The position numbers and the translations under genes were made by a program. Positions 45,554 through 55,498 of a stretch of DNA of 64,000 nucleotides are shown in pieces. Location: assembly GCA_012656075.1 (NCBI GenBank), contig JAAKBF010000343.1, positions 372,001 to 436,000 of the forward strand, given 5' to 3'. This DNA is from Phytophthora hibernalis. Taxonomy: Eukaryota > Oomycota > Peronosporomycetes > Peronosporales > Peronosporaceae. Below the pieces are notes generated by a model, which saw only the letters and a program-made list of their open reading frames with translations, was not told the origin of the DNA and did not search any database. Position 1 is the stretch's first letter, and each line of letters opens with the position of its first letter.

Positions 45554-46102
45554 CTAAGTTAACTGCTTCGAGATCTGCTCGCGAAATTTCACATAGTCGA
45601 GAAACTTCTGCCAATTCGCGTACCCAACTGCATCTCCCGTTGGCGGCAGGTCCAACATCTCGCGAACCTGTTTTAATGTTTTTCTATCGAGAAACCAATT
45701 CTTGTACGTCAGTCTCAGCCATGCGGCCTGAGCTTTAGCGACTGCGGCGGCGTAGACTTGCTGCTCCTTGTAGAATTCCAAATACTTGAGGTACATCGAC
45801 CAGTGTGCGTACGTGACTGCTTCACCTTTTGCTGGAAGACTGAGCAACGTGCGCACGTCCGCTAACGTTTTACCACCTTGAAACCAGCCCCGAAACATCG
45901 ATTCTACCTTGATGTCGTCCATTTTCGCCTCCATCTTGGCCACCATTGCAGGGTCTACCAACCTCTCTTCCGACTCACCGCTTTCATCTGCCACAGTATC
46001 GTTTTCCAGACCCAGCCTTGAATCCTTGAGTTGTGTACTTAAAGTCGCGTCGATGCTTGCCAGGAGGGTGACTGTAGTCAACAATAACCACCTCACCTTC
46101 AT
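45554..46102 (-). CDS. Secreted RxLR-like effector with EER and WY/L-like repeats, copy A
   Basis: A secreted protein of 182 residues. The ATG at 46102 gives a clear signal peptide (MKVRWLLLTTVTLLASIDA). The spacer to the EER motif (residues 45-47) is only about 25 residues and has no proper RxLR, only a possible degenerate RLGL at 29-32. Two tandem units follow (about residues 68-118 and 119-175) of the form W-F-x3-K-T-L-x2-V-R-x2-L-x-L-P with a Y-A-x-W-x3-L-x-Y end, like the L/WY helical bundles of Peronosporales effectors. The frame reads upstream of the ATG, but the signal peptide and an INR-like element at 46111-46130 favour this start. The host target is unknown. Confidence 0.75.
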   Translation of the reverse strand: MKVRWLLLTTVTLLASIDATLSTQLKDSRLGLENDTVADESGESEERLVDPAMVAKMEAKMDDIKVESMFRGWFQGGKTLADVRTLLSLPAKGEAVTYAHWSMYLKYLEFYKEQQVYAAAVAKAQAAWLRLTYKNWFLDRKTLKQVREMLDLPPTGDAVGYANWQKFLDYVKFREQISKQLT

Positions 46103-46110
46103 ACTTGCCG

Positions 46111-46130
46111 TCGCAATTGTGTGAGTGCTG
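46111..46130 (-). promoter_or_regulatory. INR+FPR-like element before effector copy A
   Basis: Minus strand CAGCACTCACACAATTGCGA resembles the oomycete composite core promoter, 9-28 bp before the ATG. The same position in copy B has a matching element. Confidence 0.45.
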
Positions 46131-46240
46131 GTCGAGTGGAAGAACTGAATTTCTTGTCGGCTGATGGGAAATAGACTCTTGGCTGTCGATTTAGTAAGCA
46201 CCAGACGGTGAGCTGGAAACTTTGATTTGCCATTTCAGGT

Positions 46241-47149
46241 TCGGAACAACAACAACATCCTGGTATGACTTTGAAGACGAGTTTGAACCATCCCGTAAAT
46301 TAAATTAAAACGGTCGGTCGTCATCAAACCGGTTTTGACAACACTTCGAAAGAAGCAGAATGGCGGGGTTTGGCTTTTCAGGAGAACTGTTTGCTCTCGA
46401 AATAATCCTTTGAATCTCCTTCAGTTTTGAGAAACTGGATACATGTGCGTAAACCGCTTACGGGGTTTATGGAATACGCGCGAAAACGACTGCAGATGTG
46501 AACTTGATGGCTGTCGATAAGGAAGAGCAAACTATGGGATTTTATAGTTTTCGAAGTTCGCCCAACTTCACGCACATGAAGTGATTCAACGTCACTCACA
46601 TGCCATCATCATTTTCGATTAATCGGGTGTACCACATTATTTATTAGGAAAAATGGGGAAATTACAAAAGGTGGCACGAATAGAAAATCGTTGCAAAAGG
46701 TGACTCGATTTGAGAGTCACTGCAAAAGGTGGCCTATATTCACTTCGTTCAAACTGTTATTAAGAGAGCAAGGCTTGTTGGTTGACCATGGAGTGGGCGT
46801 GTTAGATTGCTAGTGACATCAAAAGAGGTGGGCATTCTTTAAGTCGCTGGTATCTAATACGCACTTGCAGTCGTTCCCGTCGAACCTGTGTGAGTAGGTT
46901 CACACATTGTGTAGCGTTAAATATGATGAGATGAGCGAGATCTCTGTCCTTGGGTTCCAGTTGTACCTGCTAAACTGCATTAATAGTGTTTTGCAGTGAT
47001 TTTCAAAAAGTCAGCTTTTGGAATTTTCCTTTAAATAAACCCCAGTGAAATGTGTCCAACAGAAGAGTACTAAACACTTTTTGTTATAATAGTGTAGACA
47101 ATACACTTTGAAGACCTGGGGGCTCGAAACAGCGACGTTTGTATTGTGT
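46241..47149. other. Intergenic spacer between the two duplicated units
   Basis: About 900 bp with no recognisable gene. A small inverted repeat (GTGTGA..TCACAC, about 46890-46907) and the direct repeat GCAAAAGGTG (46693-46702 and 46731-46740, with a related ACAAAAGGTGG at 46666-46676) are visible. No function suggested. Confidence 0.4.
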
Positions 47150-47340
47150 GGACCTCAACAGCGAGCAGTCGACGGATAGAGTGCAATGACTTGCAGGAAC
47201 TCGACGATCAAGCTGAACACTTTTGATCTCATAATATGATACGTAGTGTATTAAACTACATAGTAATTATTGCTGGAATTGATGTGATGTCCGAACGAAA
47301 ACGATCCAATATGAGTCTAATCTATATTATCTAAGTTTAC
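47150..47340 (-). pseudogene. Relic of the 5' end of array copy 5, carried along in the effector duplication
   Basis: Short blocks match the first part of the membrane gene at 45.3-45.5 kb (GCGAGCAGTCGA, GATAGAGT, GACTTGCAGG compare GACCTGCAAG, and TGCTGGAATTGATGTG) in the same order and orientation relative to the effector. No reading frame remains. Confidence 0.6.
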
Positions 47341-47351
47341 TAAGAATAAAC

Positions 47352-47984
47352 TCACTTAGGATAATAATGGGTCGACTCGAGTTTCGAGGTCTCGCCGTGA
47401 AATTTCACATAGTCGAGAAACTTCTGCCAATTCGCATAGCCAACTGCATCACCCGTTGCCGGCAGGTCCAACATCTCGCGAACCTGCTTGAACGATTTTC
47501 TGTCGATAAACCATTTCCAGTACGTCGGCCTCAGCTTGGCGGTCTCAGCTTTAGCGACTGCGGCGGCGAACGCTTGTTGCTCCTTGTAGAAATCCAAATA
47601 CTTGAGGTACATTGACCAGTGTGCGTACGTGACTGCTTCACCTTTTGCTGGAAGACTGAGCAATGTGCGTACGTACGCTAATGTTTTACCGCCTTGAAAC
47701 CAGTGCCGGAACATCATTTCTACTTTGATGTCGTCCATCTTCGCCTCCATCCTGGCCACCATGGCGAGGTCTACCAACCTCTCCTCTGCGCCGTCACTTT
47801 CGTCTGCAGTAGCATTTTTGTCGGCCACAGTACCGGACTTCAAGTCCGCCACTTCGTTGCTGATTAACCTCCGAATGTTGTTCTCGGATTTGGTCGACCA
47901 TACTTCTTTTGAAGCCTTGGAGATTGAAATCGCGTCGTTGATCAGGAGGGTGGCCACAGCCAGCAATACCCAGCGGACTTGCAT
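47352..47984 (-). CDS. Secreted RxLR-like effector with EER and WY/L-like repeats, copy B
   Basis: 210 residues and an intact frame. The ATG at 47984 starts a signal peptide (MQVRWVLLAVATLLINDA). An RxLR-like RRLI lies at residues 38-41 and an EER at 67-69, the usual spacing. The C-terminal two-unit repeat is the same as in copy A (MFRHWFQGGKTLAYV.. and YWKWFIDRKSFKQV..), so the RxLR-like segment is the main difference: copy A lacks about 22 residues there. A frame extends upstream to 48131, but the signal peptide and promoter element point to 47984. Related to translocated effectors of Peronosporales; the target is unknown. Confidence 0.8.
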   Translation of the reverse strand: MQVRWVLLAVATLLINDAISISKASKEVWSTKSENNIRRLISNEVADLKSGTVADKNATADESDGAEERLVDLAMVARMEAKMDDIKVEMMFRHWFQGGKTLAYVRTLLSLPAKGEAVTYAHWSMYLKYLDFYKEQQAFAAAVAKAETAKLRPTYWKWFIDRKSFKQVREMLDLPATGDAVGYANWQKFLDYVKFHGETSKLESTHYYPK

Positions 47985-47991
47985 GTCTGCC

Positions 47992-48011
47992 GTCGAAATC
48001 GTGAGTGAGTG
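47992..48011 (-). promoter_or_regulatory. INR+FPR-like element before effector copy B
   Basis: Minus strand CACTCACTCACGATTTCGAC fits the oomycete initiator with flanking element, 8-27 bp before the ATG at 47984. Confidence 0.45.
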
Positions 48012-48120
48012 CTGAGCGTGTGGAAAACTGAATTTCGAGCCGACTGCGGAGAATTGACTCTTGGCTGTCGATTTAGTAAGCAACATACTGTGAGCTGGTA
48101 CTTTGATTTGCAATTCCTCG

Positions 48121-49527
48121 CTGGTGAGCAATACCAGTACTTATTAATAAGTATAACGATAAAGACTACCCTGTTCATCACAACAACTGAGGTACCACAA
48201 TCTTCCATTATTGAATGAAGGCGACTATCTTAGTTAGAAGAATTAATGCATGTAAGGGGTGGGTTGGTACACTATAGGTCGATACATGTACCGGTAGAGA
48301 ATGCTCTTCTTGTCAACAGCTATAGCGTAAACGGATCAATTTTCGTTTACGGATTTTGTATGTAGGGGCCTGTAATGTGTACGGACGTGTCAGCATCTAC
48401 TGTACATGTACCGGTAGTTTCTTTTAAGAAAAATAACAAGTTTAATAAAAAACATTGAGTGGAAGCAGCTCTTGTGGAAATCTGCTTGCCTCTTCTTTAA
48501 GCGCCAACATGTATTATAATACTGGTATTTTAATAATACACGTACATGTATCTATAGTCGTGTCGGTACGGTCCGACTATAGAGTTCTCCGGCAAAGGGA
48601 GGATGATCAGTTTGATAAAAAATCCCTGGTAAAAGATATGCATACAGATTTTTATGGTGGTACGCGAAGGCTACGCTACAAAGAATACTAACTTTGCAAG
48701 GTAAATGACATTTTACTCTTCTCTCTTTGCCTTAGGGGATCTCTGTACCGGTACGTGTACATATACATGTACCTTACTTCAAAGTACATGTAGTTTACGC
48801 AAAAACTGATCGGTGGTACTAGTAATCATTTATAAACATAGTTCACAGTATTACATGTACATGTAGTACTTCAAAGTAGTACCGTAATATCCATTTTTAA
48901 AATGTTGGAAAAAATATTTGGATGATAATCAAGGTATTGTGCCCTCTCTGCAGTATAACAGTAATCTGCTTCCTCAGCGAACACCTGATGTATACATAGA
49001 GAATGCAAGTATATGTTTTATGTGAAAGCATTCTGTGTATAGTTTATGGAAATTACTAGCGGTACAAACCACCCATCCCCCTGAGAAAGAGGGGTGAAAG
49101 CCACTCGCTCGGCAAGCCGAAACAACGCCTGCAATTTAAAGGTCCGTGTGTGCAGCACGCGGGCGTAAACCAAGGACCAAGCAAGGGTTCCACCTAGCTC
49201 GGCTTAGGGTTGTGTCACCGCTCTCAGGGTTTTCAAGGGTGAGTCTCGGGTGTAGTTTCCCTGTCGGTATCTCCGACTTTCATGATTTGTAGCAAGATGA
49301 CATCCGTCCTCAAGATGACTTGAAATTTTATACGATGTAGAAGAAGGAACCAGGTCGTGAGTTTCACCCCCTAATCCACCCAGAACTGACAGTGAAGCTG
49401 TAACGTGTACGATTTCGAGTCTCCGAAAGTCCTCTATTGTCCGGGAGATAATATCTAATCCAGTGATTCTAAGACTTAGAGGTCGGGGTGAGCCAGGCCG
49501 CGGAAAGGAGCAAGCAAGCTGCATAAG
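48121..49527. other. Gene-poor region dense in TACATGTA and TACCGGTA palindromes
   Basis: No coding signal. Palindromic words around GTACATGTAC and TACCGGTA recur at about 48282-48297, 48402-48418, 48540-48550, 48745-48772, 48783-48792 and 48853-48868. From about 49061 to 49527 the composition changes to a GC-richer block that may be part of a repeat; no element type was identified. Confidence 0.45.
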
Positions 49528-49730
49528 TACCGTAAAGTTCGGATTCAATAAGACAGTGGTAAAAGGTCGCTTGCTATTTAAAAAATTTAAAAATTCAAGG
49601 ACAATTTAGTTTTTACGGATCGTAAAAAGATAATACATACAGTTTCCAAGTCATTCCAAAATATGCGAGTCTAGTTTTTACCACTGTCGCATTGAATCGA
49701 TGTGTCTTACTGAATCCGAACTTTACGGTA
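49528..49730. repeat. Inverted-repeat element (MITE-like)
   Basis: The left arm 49528-49564 (TACCGTAAAGTTCGGATTCA...) is the reverse complement of the right arm 49676-49730 (...TGAATCCGAACTTTACGGTA), with one mismatch in the outer 27 bp. The right arm holds an extra segment of about 16 bp. Both arms also share the inner block GACAGTGGTAAAA / TTTTACCACTGTC. The roughly 110 bp between them is AT-rich with no gene. No clear target-site duplication was seen. Confidence 0.75.
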
Positions 49731-50214
49731 AGTCGCAGATCCTACTTATTCTCCGATTTATCCGGAGTACAGTAGGTACGGTACATGTACCGTATCGGCA
49801 AATACATGCATGTAAAAGAAACCAGACCCTGTAATACTAGCTTCCCATTATTCGGGTACAGACAGCAACACGTGCCATTTTCGAATCCAATCGCGCAGAT
49901 CAGATCAAAGCAGACCAGACCGTCGGAACTACATCTTTCGTCACTCATGACAGGTTGCCAGGCAATAAAGGTAATACAGTACGTAGTATCGGATACCGGT
50001 ACTGAGACCTCGATGAAAAAAGTTTGTTGTTACACGTTATTTTTATGGCTGGCGATGTTTCTACGGGGTTAGGTAACAATGCATAGTTAAACCAAGTAAA
50101 GAGGAAAACATGGCAAACATGATTGCAATCATTTCAAAACAAGATGACGGGTGGCATGGACATACCGGTAACCCTTAATTAAGCCCAGAAAATAGTACTG
50201 GCACACAAAAATCT
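49731..50214. other. Intergenic region
   Basis: No gene recognised. One perfect palindrome GGTACATGTACC lies at about 49780-49791 and an ATACCGGTA word near 49993. Confidence 0.4.
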
Positions 50215-50421
50215 TGGGATAACACACAGTGGGGTGGGGGACGTGGTTGGACATAGCACCAACCTAACACTGCGCGTTCCCGCAGCGTCACGGCGAAGGC
50301 AGGGGCAGAGGGCCCCCGCCGGAGACGAAAGCGTGAGGGCAACACGTGAGGCCGGAGGTTCTATCTCTATATCGCGAGCGAAGCGAAACGCGGGGGCGCC
50401 CAGCCAAGCGCAGCGCGGCTG
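50215..50421 (+). repeat. GC-rich island, possible small non-autonomous mobile element
   Basis: A block of about 200 bp of strikingly high GC in AT-rich surroundings. It contains palindromic parts (CAGCC..GGCTG at about 50401-50421) and short GCG-rich words. It could be read as starting with A|TC and ending with a hairpin and CTGG|T, the rough pattern of a Helitron end, but the hairpin sits closer to the end than usual. It encodes nothing recognisable. Confidence 0.35.
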
Positions 50422-51128
50422 GTCATACATAAATTATTAGACGTTTTATGTCTTATCACGACGCGCAAAACAATACATCAAATGATTTGCTGGGTGAAAT
50501 TACTGTTAATGCATGTGTTTACCGCCTTCTGTCAATTAAGCCAAGCACTATTACCCCCGACTCTTCTCCGAAGATGTCGATCATGATTTGGTCCTGGGTT
50601 TAAGTCTGCGTGCTTCGCACACTTCAATTTCTTTAATCCGGCTTCGATTTATTCATGCTTATGCGTCAAATATGCTCGTACTGCTTTGCCTGGGAGCTCC
50701 CATCCAGCGAGAGCCTCGTTACACCCGGAAGTGATCCCTGTATGGTGATTTATTGAAATTAAAACGGGTTGCACGCGTCTCAAGTGTTGCTGAGAAGCAT
50801 ACTGCTTTCAGTTGCACTGACCGTCAGGTACGCACTCCGGTTCTAGGACTGCTACGACGCTACGTGGTCCTGGAAGGTCCTCTACGCAGAACGAGCTCTG
50901 ATCTTGCTGGTACTGGCGTCGGCCTAGGCTGTTGTCTGTAGGTTGATACTGGCAACTTGCAATCAATACTACTATCTATGTTTTTACATTTTACAAAATA
51001 CTTTACTCCGGCCTTTTAAAACCGGCGCTTGGGTTTTAGCCTAGGCAACCTACGATAACACATACTTTGTTGTTTACACAAGTATACGTACGCCACACCA
51101 CCTACTCAATTGAGCACACCACCACACA
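50422..51128. other. Intergenic region before the GTPase gene
   Basis: About 700 bp; no gene was seen. The open frame at 50753-50941 has no recognisable features. Confidence 0.4.
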
Positions 51129-52095
51129 ATGCTGCAGCGTCACTCGCCATTCTCGCGAAGCCTCCAGCGGCTCCCACACTGCGTCTCCAGCGCCGCCACT
51201 TGGTCCACGTATTCTCCAGTATCCCATGTCGCTGCAGCCTTCTCCACAGGTCCCAACTCGCCGTCCCAGAGCCAGAAGAAGCCTCGCAAGAAACAGACGC
51301 GATTGGCCAGTCTGCCCGTATTTTGGCCAATCGCAGGCGTTTCCGAGCCGCCACAGCTACGTCCACATGAGGTGGACGTTGTGAACCGACTGTTCAAGGT
51401 GGACAGTACGCTGATTACGTCAACAGCCGACCCGGCCGATCTCCCACAGTGGGACGTGCCTGAAATCGCATTCGCCGGTCGCTCCAACGCCGGAAAATCG
51501 TCCCTCATCAACGCGTTAACCGGACAGAGGACCCTTGTGCGGACGTCCAAAACACCTGGTCGGACGCAACAGTTACACTTCCTCAGTGTGGGGGTAAAAG
51601 GGCAGTCTGCCTCAATTAGCACTGGTAGATATGCCGGGCTTCGGCTTCGCGACGGCCCCCAAGAAGGTGGTGGACGAGTGGCATAAACTCGTTGGTGGCT
51701 ATGTGGACACTCGTCGTGGCATCAACTTGAAGACAATTATGTTGCTCATTGACGCGAGACGGGGACTTGGCCCGGCGGACCACGACTTTATGGACTTTCT
51801 GCACGAGTTGGGCGCCCTGTACCAAGTTGTCTTCACCAAGGCGGACGCTGTGACCAGGAGCGACCTGGAGAAGCAGATCCAGAAGGCGCAGGACGCGGCG
51901 TTGAATGCTGAGAGAATGGTACGCAGGTGGACACTTGGTGGACACTGGTGGACATGGGTGGACTGATGTTTTTATATTGAACAGAGCATGAACCCCATCA
52001 TTCAGGTCACGAGTGTCAAGGAAGGCTTTGGCATCAAGGAGCTGCAGCGCCAACTCGTCGGGATGACGGAGCTGCTGCCACCTACGTTGGACTAG
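51129..52095 (+). CDS. engB: EngB/YsxC-type GTP-binding protein, probably organellar
   Basis: A GTPase that in bacteria helps assemble the large ribosomal subunit; eukaryotic members act in mitochondria. The ATG at 51129 gives an N-terminus rich in Arg, Ser and Gln without acids (MLQRHSPFSRSLQRLPHCVS), as in mitochondrial targeting. G motifs: FAGRSNAGKSSLINAL (G1), RTSKTPGRTQQLHF (G2), LVDMPGFGFA (G3; the family usually has DLPGYG) and FTKADAV (G4). The frame changes between G2 and G3, most easily by one base too many in AAAA 51596-51599. A 66 bp intron (51919-51984, GTACGC..AACAG, phase 0) precedes the last exon with the G5-like QVTSVKEGFGIKEL. About 300 residues. Confidence 0.88.
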
Positions 52096-52160
52096 ACACT
52101 GCAAAGCAAACAACTAACGCGGTGCTATTCTTCACATGGTTGTATTAAGACTGTATCTGG

Positions 52161-55100
52161 CTAGTTTGTTGGTATGCTCACTAGATCGAGGAGTTTTCCT
52201 GTGGCGTACGACTCCGGTTCTGATCGATTGGAGCTGGCGTCCGAGTCCTCGTCGGATTTCTTGTTCTCCTGTCTCCTGAATTTCAGGCGCAGTGAAACTT
52301 GCCGTAGCAGTTCGTCTCCGCGACCAGAGTGCTGCAGAGCTGGAAGTTCCGAGCGTATTCGGGCCAGGTTGAAGTGAGATTTCTCGTCGTAGTGTTGGTC
52401 GTAGCCCGGAGCAGTCTTGAGGATGCGCGGCGCCACGCGATTGGTTTCGTCCGATACGCTCGGCAACACCAGCGTGGCACTAGGAGTTCTCGGGTACGTT
52501 GGTATTGGGCAAAGGCGCGAATTGGCTCGTGATGAGGATAAGTTTACGTTCATGGTAGCTTGCAGGATGGCGCTAGACACGCTTTTCGGAGTCTCGCTGG
52601 AACTCCTAGAACGCGCAGTCTTGCGTCGGTTGCCAAGACCTTTTTCATGAGTGGCTTCGATATGATTTCGGGATCTGCGACTGACTCAAGAAATTGTGAA
52701 GTCAAAGCTGCAGCGTCTTCAGGCTTCGGGCCCACTGATGGTGTTGTGATCGTCGAAACGGTACGTCTCAGCTCAGGTTTGCTCTTGCGCTTTTTCGTTT
52801 TCTTGCTTTTGAGCTCGTTTTCCGCGCTGATGTGGCTGCGACTTGTTTTGTCTTTGACGATGTACTTCCTCGTTTGTGCTTCCGCCTTCCAGATTTTTTC
52901 GCGTGTGGGCATCAGACGTACCATTTTTCCGGGTGGGGATTTCTTCGGGAGCGCTTTCGGCCTGCCCTTCATCGTCTGTCGCTTCAGCGTCGTCATGTTG
53001 CTTCTTTCGATCACTATGAGCACGAGGACTTGCTGGCTGTGGGTTATCGTCGGTGCTAGGCGGGATTGGTTCTTCCTCCGCGCCAGACAAATCGGAACCG
53101 AGTCTACCCACGTCGTGATCATCGTCGGAACCCTGTCGGCCGATAGTCTCAACGCTACTTTGTGCAAACAAAGCTGAAATCGCTGCCTCGCAATCGAGAA
53201 GAAGGTCTCTGACAAGACGGCTTTCTTCCTCCTCGACTTCTCTCACCAAAGCGTATTTAGGTCGTGTCGGAGAAATTCGATGGTTCGGCGATGGGGGTTC
53301 CTGCGGTTGTTCGTCGAGAGCTAACATGTTTGCGCGTTCTGCATCCAGTTCCTTGACCTGAGAAGTGAGACCATAGTATACGAGCAAGCTCTGGCACCAG
53401 GATCGTCCCATTTCTTCAAGGTCCCAGGTGGAGAACTGTGTGTCCTTGCGCACACCAAAGTCAGGACCACAGAAACTTGCCTCGAGGGTGTAGCTGTTAG
53501 CCACGCCTAGTTCCTGATGGACAACTACTCGCGCGGTGGTGGCTTTGGATTTGTGTACGCTGAAGTCACAGTTCGCGAAGGAGAAGCATGGAGCGTGCCG
53601 CGCAACGATCATGGGGAAGACACGCGGATCAACTTTGACACCGGTGCTGCTGGTTGTACTTCCGGTAGCATCCACAACGACTGCAGTGCTGGTTATCGAA
53701 GATTTTGTCCCGTCCGAGGTACTCGACTTCTTCTTGGAGGTGTAGCAACCGTACGTGAAGATATTCCGGTTGATGCTGTGTCCGTGGAGATCGCAGTAAA
53801 TGGCCACGCGTCCTCGAGTCTGGAAGTGCGCTATCTGTTGCTTGAGGTGATATACGGAGGGAAAGACCTGCTCAACTGGGTTGCTCCACTTGCGATTGAG
53901 GTCCCAGCCCGCCAAACTCACGCGAGTATTGCCGTTGATGACACCGTCAGGGTTGAGCATCGGCACCACTTTGAAGATGAAGTGTCGTCGAAGAACCATA
54001 GCACCGCTACTGGAACCTGTGAGGTAATCCAGCATCCCCTGCATCATCCAGCTACTATTCGACTCACCCGGATGAACCCGTGAGGACACAACAATAACTG
54101 GTGAAGTTACCAGCAAACTCTACGTCAGTATCTGCTCAACTACCAGATAAGGGCGATGTCGACTTACTCTGTCGATCGTCAAGCGGAACTCCTTCCTTTC
54201 CTGAAGACGTGATGGAGATGAGGTCACACGAATTCCCGGCCAGGCTTTGACAGAGTTCAGTACGACGGCATGTTTGCGATCGAACTGGATCACTCTCCAG
54301 TTCCTCCAAGTAGTCCATCAAGTCTACACGGACGATGTCACAAGGATACCACAGTGGGGAACAGCAGTGTATGCAAGACCTACCTGTGTACGTGTACGGC
54401 TGGATGCAAGCAAAGTACACAGAATCGTTCTCGTGCTCGAATTCGTATTGAAATGTCAGTGCATTGGCGCCCGGGGAGCCAAGGGAGAAAAAGCCACGTC
54501 GTACCGCACATGTGAGCCACGATGTCGCCAACCTAGTCCTTTCGTGGCTGCATCCTGCTCCGAGTACACCACGGGTTGCAACCCTTGACCGAAAAGTGCA
54601 CCACTTTTCGCAAGATTCACCAACGAGAACCGATACGTGACGCCAGGTCGTCCATTGCGCACCTCAAAGTAAAACCATTGGCGATAAGCTCCGTTCTTGA
54701 CGTCGGGGTGGATCAGCAGCTCGTACTCGTGTTGCGGCATTCGCGGTGCTTTACGAAATATCCGTTCTGCTCGCTGCAAGTTACCACTTTCAAACAGCGA
54801 GTCGAAAACAAGGGTATCATCAGGTGCACTACTATCTCGGAAAACGTTCGGCTGGTTGTATTCGTACACGTGAAGACGTGCAAGCACCTCCAGTTCTTCG
54901 TTTTCGTCCGCTTCACATTCCAGCAGAGTTTTGCTTTCACGAAGAATTGGTTCTGGTTTCGGAGGTGGCAAGTTGTCGAAATCCACGGATCGACTATCGG
55001 AATTCGCTTTCAGGCTGGCGATTGCATTTTGTTGGGGAGATGTCTGCGTACTGGAAGGTTCGTTGGTCGTTCTCCGGGTAGACCTGTACGAGCCAATCGA

Positions 55101-55277
55101 GATTCCTCTGGCAAGTTGATGAGTGGCAGCGGAGGTGGCACCAGAGTGGACTGACTGGCAATTTTCCGGAACCGGTTGGCACGGAGATTGGTAGTGCTCA
55201 TTGTTGTGATGGAGGTTTTCGGGATGGGTAGTTTGTTGATGGCCAAGGCGTACGCACTCACACTTCCATGACAGCAA
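52161..55277 (-). CDS. Cytosolic carboxypeptidase (CCP/Nna1, M14 family)
   Basis: A zinc carboxypeptidase that removes glutamates from tubulin tails. The N-terminal CCP domain is visible (YELLIHPDVKNGAYRQWFYF, GLGWRHRGSHVRYDV, then FEHENDSVYFA and PYTYTGRSC). The catalytic domain has zinc ligands in SSRVHPGESNSSWMM (H, E) and YCDLHGHS (H), NPDGVINGN, and the catalytic Glu in YTLEASFCGPDFG. Frame changes: AAAAA 54488-54492, TTTTTT 52894-52899, TTTTT 52641-52645 (plus-strand letters), all explained by one base. A 48 bp intron (54120-54167, GTAAGT..CGTAG) is likely, but its phase does not fit, so another error lies nearby. The C-terminal tail is long, acidic then basic, and weakly conserved. The N-terminal start is uncertain (ATG near 55277 or 55261). 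Divergent from DRC11. Confidence 0.85.
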
Positions 55278-55498
55278 ACAGGACGGACAACAAGGGGGGC
55301 ACTTGCAGAGTAAGCTCGATACGGACGCTGGAAACCGATCTACATTTGTTGTTATTTCGGCATCGTTCGGTTAACCGCCGGATTCCTCCGTTACGATGCG
55401 ACTCGCCACGAGTGAAGCAATCGCCGCCACTCTTCGTTTATATTGGAAGTTCACAAGATGGCGAGCAGGTTTGTCGTTCATTCAGACCTGAGGTCTTG

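Larger units (their letters stand above)
45300..46240 (-). repeat. Segmental duplication, copy A (5' end of membrane gene + effector gene)
   Basis: Matches 47150-48120 over its length: a piece of the array copy 5 start region (CGAGCAGTCGA..GATAGAG, TGCTG..GGAATTGATGTG), the whole effector gene, and about 130 bp of leader (GGCTGTCGATTTAGTAAGCA is exact in both). The membrane gene is intact only in this copy. Confidence 0.7.
47150..48120 (-). repeat. Segmental duplication, copy B
   Basis: Counterpart of 45300-46240: a decayed membrane-gene 5' end, the effector gene and its leader. The effector part is well conserved while the membrane-gene part has crumbled. Confidence 0.7.

Noticed and set aside
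46861..46960. Possible tRNA or small RNA gene around the GTGTGA..TCACAC hairpin
   Set aside because: Only one 6 bp stem, no cloverleaf and no A or B box.
51106..51622. Minus-strand open frames opposite the GTPase
   Set aside because: The plus strand carries G1-G4 motifs; the minus frames carry none.
52560..53177. Plus-strand open frame of 205 codons opposite the carboxypeptidase tail
   Set aside because: Shadow of the low-complexity C-terminal tail on the other strand. No features of its own.
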